Source of the DNA: Candidatus Lutacidiplasma silvani
Lineage (GTDB): Archaea > Thermoplasmatota > Thermoplasmata > Lutacidiplasmatales > UBA184
DNA length: 50,382 nucleotides
Reading direction: 5' to 3'
Assembly (NCBI GenBank): GCA_022750295.1
Contig: JAKIVZ010000017.1
Location: forward strand, 1 to 50,382
Shown here piece after piece: positions 33,328 to 41,294 of this stretch. Each line of letters starts with the position of its first letter. Positions within the stretch are counted from its first letter, which is position 1. The translations under genes were made by a program, and so were the position numbers. The notes under the pieces were generated by a model. The model was not told the DNA's origin. It did not search any database and saw only the letters and a program-made list of their open reading frames with translations.

Positions 33328-36300
33328 CTACGGCGACTTGGGCGGGGTTTCCGCGGTGGTTGCCGTGGCGGCCGTCGTCCCGGTCGTCGCCGGGGCGGCC
33401 GGGTCGGTCGGTCCGCGGCGCATGAGGATCGCGGCGGCGACGATCACGATGACGACGACGACGATCGCGATCCACAGGAGAGGGTTCTGGTCGAGCGGGG
33501 TCCCGCTCGAGGTACCGGGCGTGCTTCCGCTCGGATTGACCCGGACGCTCGTCGACCCGCCGAGGGTCTTCCCGTCGAGGGTCGCGTTCGCGTAGACGGT
33601 CGCGTTCCCGGCGTGAGTCGTCGTGAGCGTGGTCGTCGATCCGGAGGTCGTGGAGAGGCTCCCGACCGGCCCGGCAATCGCCCACAAGACGGTACCCCCG
33701 GTCGGGCACGGAGCGGGCGAACACGCCAGGGTGGCCGTGAACGTCTCCGTGGTCCCCACGGTCACGGCGGGCGCGCTCGGCGTTACCGAGACTCCGACGA
33801 GGACCGGGGTGGCCGTCTCGACCGAGACGTTGATGGCCGCCGCGGCGATCGCGACCCCGCTCAGGGTCCCGGTGACGTTGACCCAGCCGCTCTCGTTCGT
33901 CGTCCCCGCGGTGAAGTTCGTGGACGCACCGGTCGCGGACCCGAACGTGCCGAGGGTCGAAGGAGCCACGGTCCATGCGAAGGTGGTCCCGGTGGGGCAC
34001 GCGAGGCTCGCCGAACACCCGGGCGTGGCGAACAGGTCCGTGGTCGCCCCGGCGCCGGTGGTCAACGACAGGGGAGAGACCGTTACCGACGTCAGAATCG
34101 GGAGGACGATCGCGATGCTCGACATCGCGGTGGCGTTCCGGCCGCCCAGCATGGCCGTGACGGAAACGACCTCCGTCCCGACGACCCCGGCCGAGGATCG
34201 GAACGTCGTCCCGGATCCGGTCGTGGGGGCGACCGACCCGAGCGACGGGGTGGCGGCGCTCCAGAGGAACGTCGCGCCCGCCGGGCACGGGAGGCCGCCG
34301 GTGCAGCCGACGGTCCCCTCGAGGGCCGCCGATTGGCCGGCGTACAGCTGGCTGGGGGCGTTGTCGATGGTGGCCCCGGTGAGCGCGGGCACGACCGAGA
34401 TCGGAACGGTGGGGCTGACGACCGACGTGCCGTTCAGCGTCGCGTTCACGGTGAGGTTGGTGGTCCCGAAGACAGCGGCTCCGGCCGCGAACGTCACCGT
34501 GGTTCCGTTCGTGGCGTTCAGCGTGCCGAGCGAGGAGTTCGAGAGCGACCAGACGAACGTGGTGCCGGCGGGGCACGTCGTGTTCCCGATGCACCGTACC
34601 GTCGCGTTGAACTCGGCCGCCCCGCCGGGGGAGAGCACGTCGCTCGCCGGCGCGATCGACGCCGCGACCAGCGGACTCGGAGCGGGGACGGTCCCGAGGG
34701 CGTAGAGGGTCCCCGGTCCGGTCACGGTCACCATCGTCGTGGACAGCGAGGGGGTCGCGACGACGAGCCGGCCCCACGACGCTGTCCAGTCGACGAAGCG
34801 GACGTTCGTGCCGAGCACGACCGAGAGCGAGTAGGTCCCGTTCGCGAGCCAGACCGTTCCGTCCCCGCCGAGGGCGGTCCCGTTGACGGTCCCGACCGGG
34901 TTCCCCACCGGGGAGTTCGCCACGAAGGTCACCGGGTACGTCAGCGGGGCGAACGTGGCGTTCAAGGTCGCCGCCGTCGGGCCGACGATCGTGACCAGCC
35001 AGACCCACGGGGACCACGGCTGGGTCGTCGGCGTGGTCCCCTGGACCAGCGACGCCGTCCCATTCGTCACGGTGAGGCCGCGGACCACATACCCCGGGCT
35101 CGGGGCCTGGACGACGTAGAACGTCCCGTTCGGGACTCCGCCGGTTCCATTGGTGAGGGGCCCGGTGGCGTACCCGAGGTCGACCGATCCGGCGCCCGAA
35201 GGGTAGACCGTGAGATTTCCGAGGACGGTGCCGCCGGCGACGAAGTTGGCCGTGAGTGTCAGGGGGGCGACCCCGGTGGAGTTGAGCACCACGTTGGTGG
35301 TGAATCCGAACGGGTGGCTCAGGTAGGCCGCCGTCCCGTTGCTGACCGACCAGTTCGCGAAGCTCCAGCCCGCGGCCGGCGTCGCGACGAGTCCGAAGAC
35401 CGCCGGGTCGCCGGGCGAGGCGGAGGAGGTGTTCAAAACGAACGTCGTCCCCGAGGGGACCGCGACCGCCGAGACGTTCTCGGGGGCGTTCCACGTGACC
35501 TCGCCGGCGCCCGCGGTCGTGTTGAGCGTCACGTTCTCGAGCGTGTACCCCACGGCCAAGATCTCGGAGAGGCCGCCCTCGAGCGTGACCCACGTGGTCT
35601 GGGAGAAGTTCGTCATCACCGCGAGCCCACCGTATTCCCACGTCTGGAACCGACCGCCGGGGGCCGGCGCGTAGGAGAGGGTGTACGAGCCGGGCAAGAG
35701 CGAAGCGAACGACGCCCCGCCCGAGTAATTCGACCCGTCGAGCCGGACGATGTCGGCGGGGTTCGGCGTATAGATCAGAACCCCGGCGTACGCGACCGCC
35801 TGGGTGTACGTCGCCGTCACGTTCCCCGTCGAATCGACCGGGACGTCGAGGATCGTGTTCGGAAGGGTGGGCGTGGAGAGGCGAAGGGCGCCGCTCGTCT
35901 GCCAGCCGGTGAAGTTGTACCCGGACGGCGGTTCGGCCGCGAGCGAGTAGAGACCGGGGTGGAGGTCGAGCGTCGTGCCGTTCGTGACCTGCCAGGTGTC
36001 CAGGGCGGCGTGAGCGCCGAAGCTGGCGCTCGAGAACCCGGCGACGACCGAGACGTTCGCTTCCCCGTTCGCGGAGAGGAACGTGACGTTCGCATCGTTC
36101 CCCCCGCTCGACCCGATCGCCGCGAAGTTCGCCGTCAGAACGCAGGGCCCCGTGACGTCGACGTTCGTGTACGCGTCCGCCGTCGAAGCGACCGACGCGC
36201 CCCCGCCGACCCCCCAGTCCACGAACTCGTACCCCGCCGCCGGTTGGGCGTCGAGCGAGTAGTTGCCGGCGCTGACGTTGTCGAACACGCGGACCGTGTT

Positions 36301-37902
36301 CGGCACGGTGCGGTCGAGGAAGTCCACGGTGCCGTTTCCGGAGCCGGTCGAATCGACCGTCACGGTCGACGACGACCCGCAGCTCGGGACCGACTCGTTC
36401 GTCGGCAGGTAGTACCCGAGCCCCGCCGCATTCGCGGTCGTCGCCTGCTGGAATTCGAGCGCCTTGCCGAAGTCGTCGGAGGTCGTCGGGTAGTCGGTGG
36501 CGCCGAAGTTGTACGCGTCGGTCGAGCACGAGAAGCTGTACCAGGGATACGCGCAGTAGGCGCTCGTCTCGTGCCCGAGGCAAGTCCACGAGCCGAGCCC
36601 ATCGTCCCCGTCGATGAAACCGAGCCCCCCGAGGTCCTGCGTGAACCCGACCTGGGCGGCGGTCTGGCGGGTCGCCGCGTTGAAGAACGTCGGCGCGTGG
36701 ATCTCCCACGGCTGGAGCGTATCGTTCGCCCACGAACCGGGGTCGTAGCTCGGGCACGGGACCGCTCCGTCGAGGGCGGTCGACGGGGGGGTCCCGGGGC
36801 TGCACCCGTCGTAGCTGTTGTTCTCGGGGATGAGCGGGTTCGCGGCGTGGCCCGTCTCGAACGCGAAGGAGACCGGCGTCTCGCCGCCGGGCGTCCACCA
36901 GAGCGAGTTCGCCCACCCGCTCGTCGAGTACGCCGGGTCGACCGGGTAGTTCCCGGAGGAGTTGTACATCGTGAGGACGGACGACTGACCCGAGGAGTCG
37001 TCCTGGACGGAGATGTTCTCCCCGTACGGGTCCCCGATCCAGCCGTTCATCGTGACGTTGATCGAGTCGCCCTGGGTCATCTGGAAGTACGCCCCGTGTC
37101 CGCCGTGCTGCATCAGCGGCGAGTAGTAGCACGGGGTCTCGAACCCGGTCGACGCCTGGATCTGCCACGCGACCGCCGCTCCGTCCCACACCCCGTCGAC
37201 GGTCCCGGTCGGGTTCGACCAGCTGGAGTCCGGGTAGAATTGGAGCTCGAGGAAGCACTGGTCCATCCACGCGTACGGGTCGGTGAGGGTCATGCCGAAC
37301 CAGATCGCGATGTACAGGCTCGACTGGTTCGCGGTCGGGCTCCGGTCGACCGGGAGCTGGAGGTTCCACGTGACGTTCCCGCCGCTCCCGGGGAGCGCCG
37401 AGTACGGGTCGATCCCGGGCTCGTCGTGCCCGTAGCAGCTTCCGTAGTACTGGGACTGCCCGGCCACCGACGGCCAGACGCCCGCGCACCGGTCGTTGAG
37501 GTCGCTCTGGTCGCCGCCCCACCACCCTCCGGAGCCGGGCTGCGGGAGCTCGGGGGTGGGAGCCCCCGGCGGGGTCGGGCCCCCCCACGACGCCGGATGG
37601 GGGCCGTGAACCTGGAAGGTGACCCGGGGAGTCACCCAGGAGGTCGGGGCGAGCGAAGCGGCCGCGGGGGCGACCGAGGGGGGAACGCCCGCCGTCCCGG
37701 CCGCTGCCGGGGAGTGCCCGCCCGCGACCCCGGGGGCGGCGGGGGTCGACGCGCCGGCCGCGGACGGAAGCGCGGCGTAGCTGCCGATCAAGACCGCGCA
37801 GAGGACGACCACCAGGATCGCGCGCTCCGCACGAGCCACCCATCGATTCGAGGCACCGGACGCGAACGCCGCCATCGGGCCACCGACTCCCTTCCGCTTC
37901 AT
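33328..37902 (-). CDS. giant cell-surface protein with InlB-like and Ig-like repeats
   Basis: A 1,524-residue exported protein. A signal sequence lies near residues 25-50 (AILVVVLCAVLIGSYAALP). Residues about 80-500 form a Trp/Cys/Gly-rich globular domain (WWGGDQSDLNDRC, SCYGHDEPGIDPYS). Residues about 530-1080 hold roughly six InlB/PEGA-like repeats with a F-x-x-W core (FVDWGVGGG, FTGWQTSG, FANWSVSNG, FVDWTASWG). Residues about 1090-1440 hold four Ig-like repeats, each with a Cys pair before CPxG-x-x-x-x-W. A final helix (LWIAIVVVVIVIVAAAILM) anchors it. Many N-x-S/T sequons fit the nearby glycosylation genes. The start is ATG 37902; the frame is open far upstream but overlaps the GNAT gene. 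Confidence 0.85.
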   Translation of the reverse strand: MKRKGVGGPMAAFASGASNRWVARAERAILVVVLCAVLIGSYAALPSAAGASTPAAPGVAGGHSPAAAGTAGVPPSVAPAAASLAPTSWVTPRVTFQVHGPHPASWGGPTPPGAPTPELPQPGSGGWWGGDQSDLNDRCAGVWPSVAGQSQYYGSCYGHDEPGIDPYSALPGSGGNVTWNLQLPVDRSPTANQSSLYIAIWFGMTLTDPYAWMDQCFLELQFYPDSSWSNPTGTVDGVWDGAAVAWQIQASTGFETPCYYSPLMQHGGHGAYFQMTQGDSINVTMNGWIGDPYGENISVQDDSSGQSSVLTMYNSSGNYPVDPAYSTSGWANSLWWTPGGETPVSFAFETGHAANPLIPENNSYDGCSPGTPPSTALDGAVPCPSYDPGSWANDTLQPWEIHAPTFFNAATRQTAAQVGFTQDLGGLGFIDGDDGLGSWTCLGHETSAYCAYPWYSFSCSTDAYNFGATDYPTTSDDFGKALEFQQATTANAAGLGYYLPTNESVPSCGSSSTVTVDSTGSGNGTVDFLDRTVPNTVRVFDNVSAGNYSLDAQPAAGYEFVDWGVGGGASVASTADAYTNVDVTGPCVLTANFAAIGSSGGNDANVTFLSANGEANVSVVAGFSSASFGAHAALDTWQVTNGTTLDLHPGLYSLAAEPPSGYNFTGWQTSGALRLSTPTLPNTILDVPVDSTGNVTATYTQAVAYAGVLIYTPNPADIVRLDGSNYSGGASFASLLPGSYTLSYAPAPGGRFQTWEYGGLAVMTNFSQTTWVTLEGGLSEILAVGYTLENVTLNTTAGAGEVTWNAPENVSAVAVPSGTTFVLNTSSASPGDPAVFGLVATPAAGWSFANWSVSNGTAAYLSHPFGFTTNVVLNSTGVAPLTLTANFVAGGTVLGNLTVYPSGAGSVDLGYATGPLTNGTGGVPNGTFYVVQAPSPGYVVRGLTVTNGTASLVQGTTPTTQPWSPWVWLVTIVGPTAATLNATFAPLTYPVTFVANSPVGNPVGTVNGTALGGDGTVWLANGTYSLSVVLGTNVRFVDWTASWGRLVVATPSLSTTMVTVTGPGTLYALGTVPAPSPLVAASIAPASDVLSPGGAAEFNATVRCIGNTTCPAGTTFVWSLSNSSLGTLNATNGTTVTFAAGAAVFGTTNLTVNATLNGTSVVSPTVPISVVPALTGATIDNAPSQLYAGQSAALEGTVGCTGGLPCPAGATFLWSAATPSLGSVAPTTGSGTTFRSSAGVVGTEVVSVTAMLGGRNATAMSSIAIVLPILTSVTVSPLSLTTGAGATTDLFATPGCSASLACPTGTTFAWTVAPSTLGTFGSATGASTNFTAGTTNESGWVNVTGTLSGVAIAAAAINVSVETATPVLVGVSVTPSAPAVTVGTTETFTATLACSPAPCPTGGTVLWAIAGPVGSLSTTSGSTTTLTTTHAGNATVYANATLDGKTLGGSTSVRVNPSGSTPGTSSGTPLDQNPLLWIAIVVVVIVIVAAAILMRRGPTDPAAPATTGTTAATATTAETPPKSP

Positions 37903-37982
37903 ACCCCTTCGCCCCGCGAGGCTCCCGGACCGAGCCGGACGGAGCCGGGACGCCCACCGGACCCCCGGGTCCGGTCGACGGC

Positions 37983-38981
37983 TCACCCGATCGCCAGGTC
38001 CGCGTTGGTGAGGCCGAGTCGGCCGGCGTGCAGCCACCGGGCCCCGAGCGTCGAGGGGTCGGTGACGAACCCGACGTGCTCGTAGAGCCGCTGGGCGCGC
38101 CGGTTCGCGCACGTGACGACGAGGCGCGGCTCCGGTCGGCCGGCGGCGCGGAGCGCGGCGACCGACGCCCCGAGCAGCCGGGTCGCGTGCCCTCGGCCCC
38201 GTCCCCGGGGGTCGACCATCACCTGCGTGATCAGCGGTCCGCCGTGGTCGTTGACGAGGGTGGCCCCGACGGGCCCCTCGGCGTCCACGGCGAGGAACGA
38301 CGCGAACGCGAGCCACTCGCCGACCGTCGTGCCGAAGAGGGCGGCGGTTCCGGCCCGGGCGTCGGTCATCGGGTCCCGGTGGCGCTGGAACAGGGCGGTG
38401 TCGACCCGGTTGTCGTCGTACGCCCGTACCGTGAGGGCCGCAATCGTCTCGGCGTCGTCGGGGCGCACCGGGCGGAGCCGGACGCCGGGGGCCGATGGCG
38501 CCGACGGGGGCGGCCGGTCGCCGGGGAACCGCATGTCGACCCGGTGCACGGCGACGAACCCGAGGGGTCGGACCGCTTCGACGAACGCGGCCGGGTCGTG
38601 GCCGGCCGGCGGGTCCGGCAGTTCGACGAGCGGGCCGAATCCGTCGGGACGGTCGAGGCGCGTGACGAAGGCGCGGACCGCGGCGGCGTTTCGGAACTCG
38701 TCGGCGAGGTAGGCGATCTCGACGCGGCCGCCGACCTCGCCGGAGGGGAGGCCGAGGGCGATGCCGACCGCGTCGTCCTTCGGGCCGACGAACAGTCGCC
38801 CGACGAACCGTCCGTCGGCGAGCGCCGCGGTCGCCCAGTCGAGCAGCGTGGCGCTCCAGGGGGTCCCCCCGGTCGCCGCGGCCTGGGCCCATTCGGTGAG
38901 CAACCGTCGGGTCTCGGAGGGGGCCTCGGTGGCGTCGACGAGCGCGCCGGCCGCGCGGGGAGCCCCGCCGGCCGTCGTCAC
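37983..38981 (-). CDS. tandem GNAT-domain acetyltransferase
   Basis: A 332-residue protein with two GNAT-like halves. The N-terminal half (to about residue 155) has AIGLPSGEVGG and VEIAYLADEF-type strands but a degenerate acetyl-CoA loop. The C-terminal half has a full motif A (QVMVDPRGRGRGHATRLL) and ANRRAQRLYEHVGF. Two-domain GNATs occur in mycothiol synthase-like and aminoglycoside acetyltransferase-like groups; the substrate is unknown. GTG 38981 overlaps the stop of the DUF457 gene by four bases, showing operon coupling. Confidence 0.82.
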   Translation of the reverse strand: MTTAGGAPRAAGALVDATEAPSETRRLLTEWAQAAATGGTPWSATLLDWATAALADGRFVGRLFVGPKDDAVGIALGLPSGEVGGRVEIAYLADEFRNAAAVRAFVTRLDRPDGFGPLVELPDPPAGHDPAAFVEAVRPLGFVAVHRVDMRFPGDRPPPSAPSAPGVRLRPVRPDDAETIAALTVRAYDDNRVDTALFQRHRDPMTDARAGTAALFGTTVGEWLAFASFLAVDAEGPVGATLVNDHGGPLITQVMVDPRGRGRGHATRLLGASVAALRAAGRPEPRLVVTCANRRAQRLYEHVGFVTDPSTLGARWLHAGRLGLTNADLAIG

Positions 38982-39970
38982 GCGAGCTCCTTCCGCCAGA
39001 GCGGCACCCGCCAGGAGCTCTTCGCGCGGGTCGACCCGTCGGCGGCGAGGTCGACGGTGACGCCCGCCGACCGGCCGAACGCGGAGAATTCGAGGCTGTA
39101 CCAGTGGACCTTCCAGGCGCCGGGTCCGGCGGGGACCGCCTCTCCGAAGCTGTACGTCTGGTCGAGGACGTCGCTCTCCTTCCGGGCGACGCCGTACGTC
39201 CGCGCGAGCGCCTCGTCGGCGTCCTTCGCCGGCCCGGCGACGGGGGGGGCCTCGAGCGGGACGTCGACGACGTACGGCCCCTTCGTGACCCCGCGGCCGA
39301 ACACGTACCGGGCGAACGACGTCCGCATCCGCCCGTCCTGCTTCGATTCGCTCAGGAGGAGCCAGACGAGCGGGTTCGTGGTCGGGACCGGAACGTCGAA
39401 GTCGCCGACGAGCTTCTTTCGACGGCCCACCACGTACCGGGCCGACGCCCGGACGCCGAAGTACGCGACGAAGAACACCATCAGTCCGTAGACGGTGAGC
39501 AGGTACAGCTCGAAGGCGACGTGGCCCCGCTCGACCCCGAGCAGGACGTAGAACGAGGCGACCGACACGACGAGCGTGATGAAGTTGATCGCCCGGTCGG
39601 CGTCGACCTCGAGCGGCTGCTCGGAGAACGGCAGGAACGGGGCGACCGAGTAGTGGGTGAACCCGTCCTCGAGCATGTGGCAGACCCCGCCCGCCATCAT
39701 GACGGCGAAGAAGACGAGCGGGTCGCCGCCGTGGGAGAGCATCGGGGCGATCCAGAGGCCGCCGACGAGCGCGAAGACGGTGACACCGAAGATCGAGTGG
39801 GTGATCCCGTGGTGGCGGAGGATCGGGAACCGCTTCGCGAGCGGAAACACGAGGACGTCGGCGTCGGGGAGGCCGCCGGCGATCGCGCCCGCGATGAGGT
39901 AGTTCGGCTGGTAGCCGACGAGGCCGAAGGTGAGGAGGTACGCCGTCAGGACGTGGGTGAACAGGTCCAC
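38978..39970 (-). CDS. membrane-bound metal-dependent hydrolase-like protein (DUF457/YdjM type)
   Basis: A 330-residue membrane protein. The first 190 residues carry about five helices with the family's metal-ligand pattern: an N-terminal TH (MDLFTHVL), GGLPDADV, HHGITHSIFG and a later HMLEDGFTHYS. The C-terminal 140 residues are soluble and not part of the common family core. E. coli YdjM belongs here, but the reaction is unproven. The start is GTG 39970, 19 bases after the aEF-1beta stop; the end overlaps the GNAT start. Confidence 0.83.
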   Translation of the reverse strand: MDLFTHVLTAYLLTFGLVGYQPNYLIAGAIAGGLPDADVLVFPLAKRFPILRHHGITHSIFGVTVFALVGGLWIAPMLSHGGDPLVFFAVMMAGGVCHMLEDGFTHYSVAPFLPFSEQPLEVDADRAINFITLVVSVASFYVLLGVERGHVAFELYLLTVYGLMVFFVAYFGVRASARYVVGRRKKLVGDFDVPVPTTNPLVWLLLSESKQDGRMRTSFARYVFGRGVTKGPYVVDVPLEAPPVAGPAKDADEALARTYGVARKESDVLDQTYSFGEAVPAGPGAWKVHWYSLEFSAFGRSAGVTVDLAADGSTRAKSSWRVPLWRKELA

Positions 39971-39989
39971 GGTCGGGAGTCCGGGCGCG

Positions 39990-40256
39990 TCAGAGCAGCC
40001 CTTCCTCCATCACCTCGACCGACTCGACGTGCGGCACTTTCGCGAACGCCTGTTCGGTCGCTTCGAGGATCCCGCCGGAGTCGGCCATGACGACGCTGAC
40101 GAGGAGCGCCTTCAACCCGAACGCGATGTCCTTGACCTGCATTCCCCGGACCTGGACTCCCTGGGGCAGGGCGGTCCGGACCCCCTCGGCGACCGCCTTC
40201 ATGTCGGTCTCGACGCCCTGCGGCATCAGGCGGAAGAGCACCGCGACCTGGCCCAT
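39990..40256 (-). CDS. ef1b: translation elongation factor aEF-1beta
   Basis: An 88-residue nucleotide-exchange factor for aEF-1alpha that promotes GDP release after aminoacyl-tRNA delivery. The whole archaeal length is present, starting MGQVAVLFRLMPQGVETDM, with DIAFGLKALLVSVVMAD in the core and the acidic HVESVEVMEEGLL end. ATG 40256 has GGAG a few bases upstream, between the Zn-ribbon stop and the start (8-base gap). The preceding Zn-ribbon gene is the usual archaeal neighbour. A longer open frame upstream belongs to the other gene's region. Confidence 0.93.
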   Translation of the reverse strand: MGQVAVLFRLMPQGVETDMKAVAEGVRTALPQGVQVRGMQVKDIAFGLKALLVSVVMADSGGILEATEQAFAKVPHVESVEVMEEGLL

Positions 40257-40264
40257 GGAGGCTC

Positions 40265-40435
40265 CTAGGGGCCCTGGAAGCCGCAGTTCGGGCACGTGTA
40301 GAGGACCGACTGGTCCCGGCACCGGGCGCACCGTCCCAGGGTGGCGGCGCCGCAGTCCGGGCACGGGAACGTCGTCGTGCCCCGGCCGCCGAGGGCAACC
40401 CCGGAGGAGGTGCAGCGCGTGTCCGGTGCGGTCAT
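40265..40435 (-). CDS. Zn-ribbon protein linked to translation (COG2888/HVO_2753 type)
   Basis: A 56-residue protein with two zinc fingers: Cys25-x2-Cys28 with Cys48-x2-Cys51 (CPDCG, CPNCGFQGP) and Cys8 with Cys36-x2-Cys39 (CARC), the layout of archaeal COG2888 proteins, described as RNA-binding proteins involved in translation. The gene is placed directly before aEF-1beta, as in many archaea. It starts 22 bases after the stop of the surface-protein gene and has no TATA box of its own that I can see, so it may be transcribed from the oligosaccharyltransferase promoter. Confidence 0.87.
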   Translation of the reverse strand: MTAPDTRCTSSGVALGGRGTTTFPCPDCGAATLGRCARCRDQSVLYTCPNCGFQGP

Positions 40436-40457
40436 CGAGGTTTTCCGTCGGTCGGGC

Positions 40458-41294
40458 TCACTTCTTGGTGCGCCCGCGACGAGTCGCGGCGACCTGCGTG
40501 AAATATAAAAAGACCACGCCGACGAAGAGCCCGAACCCGGCGACGTACCAGAGTTCGTAGTTCGGAGCGGGCCCCGCGACGTAGAACGACTGGCTGATCG
40601 AATCGGCCCCCCCGGCGAACGTGACGAGCCCGTGCTCCTCGGCGAGCGAGACGGTGAACGTGTGCCACCCGGGCGAGAGGTTCGGGTCGACGTAATTGAA
40701 GACAACCGGGTAATGGGTCCCCGAGGCGAGGGTCCCGACCGAGATCTGGCCCACCGGAGCGCCGTCGAGGAGGACCGTCAGGTCGAACGGACTCACCGTT
40801 CCCCCGGCGCCGGCGACGACGGTCGCGACGAACCGGTACGGGACGACCACGTTGACGGTGTAGGAGAGGTTCGTCGTCGCGTTCGTCGAATTGAGCTCGG
40901 AGGTGACGAGGACGTAGAGGGTCAGCTGCTGGCTGACGTTGCCGGCCTTCAGCGAGAGCGTGACGGTTCCGTTCGGCATCGAGCCGCCGGAGGGGCTGAA
41001 GAGGACGGTCGAGGTGTTCGTCCCGGCGACGGAGGCGTTGTACGAGTAGACCCCGACCTCGGTCCCATTCGCGGCGACGGCGGGTCCGCCCGTGGCGTTG
41101 ACCACGTACGACGCGTTGCCCGAGAGACCGACGTTGACCGGGCCCGCGATCGAACCGGAGAGGGACCCGTACCCGGCGTTCGTCCCCCGGGCCCCGGGAA
41201 CTCCAAGGGGGCCCGGAACGAGCGACGCCAGCGCCAGGATCGCGACGACCGAGGCGAGCCACGGCAACGACCGGACGGTTCTCCCCCGGCTCAT
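40458..41294 (-). CDS. sequon-rich membrane-anchored surface protein
   Basis: A 278-residue exported protein. The signal peptide is near the start (LPWLASVVAILALASLVPG), and one C-terminal helix (LWYVAGFGLFVGVVFLYFTQV) with an RRGRTKK stop-transfer tail anchors it. The outer part is beta-rich and packed with N-x-S/T sequons (for example GNVSQQL, NSTNATTNLS). ATG 41294 overlaps the stop of the oligosaccharyltransferase gene by four bases. It may be a substrate or accessory of that enzyme. I see no known domain. Confidence 0.8.
   Translation of the reverse strand: MSRGRTVRSLPWLASVVAILALASLVPGPLGVPGARGTNAGYGSLSGSIAGPVNVGLSGNASYVVNATGGPAVAANGTEVGVYSYNASVAGTNTSTVLFSPSGGSMPNGTVTLSLKAGNVSQQLTLYVLVTSELNSTNATTNLSYTVNVVVPYRFVATVVAGAGGTVSPFDLTVLLDGAPVGQISVGTLASGTHYPVVFNYVDPNLSPGWHTFTVSLAEEHGLVTFAGGADSISQSFYVAGPAPNYELWYVAGFGLFVGVVFLYFTQVAATRRGRTKK

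Noticed and set aside
33613-38085. 1,490-codon plus-strand frame opposite the giant surface protein
   Set aside because: No domain, no promoter, Arg/Gly/Val-rich shadow composition; the minus-strand protein has a signal peptide, repeats and an anchor.
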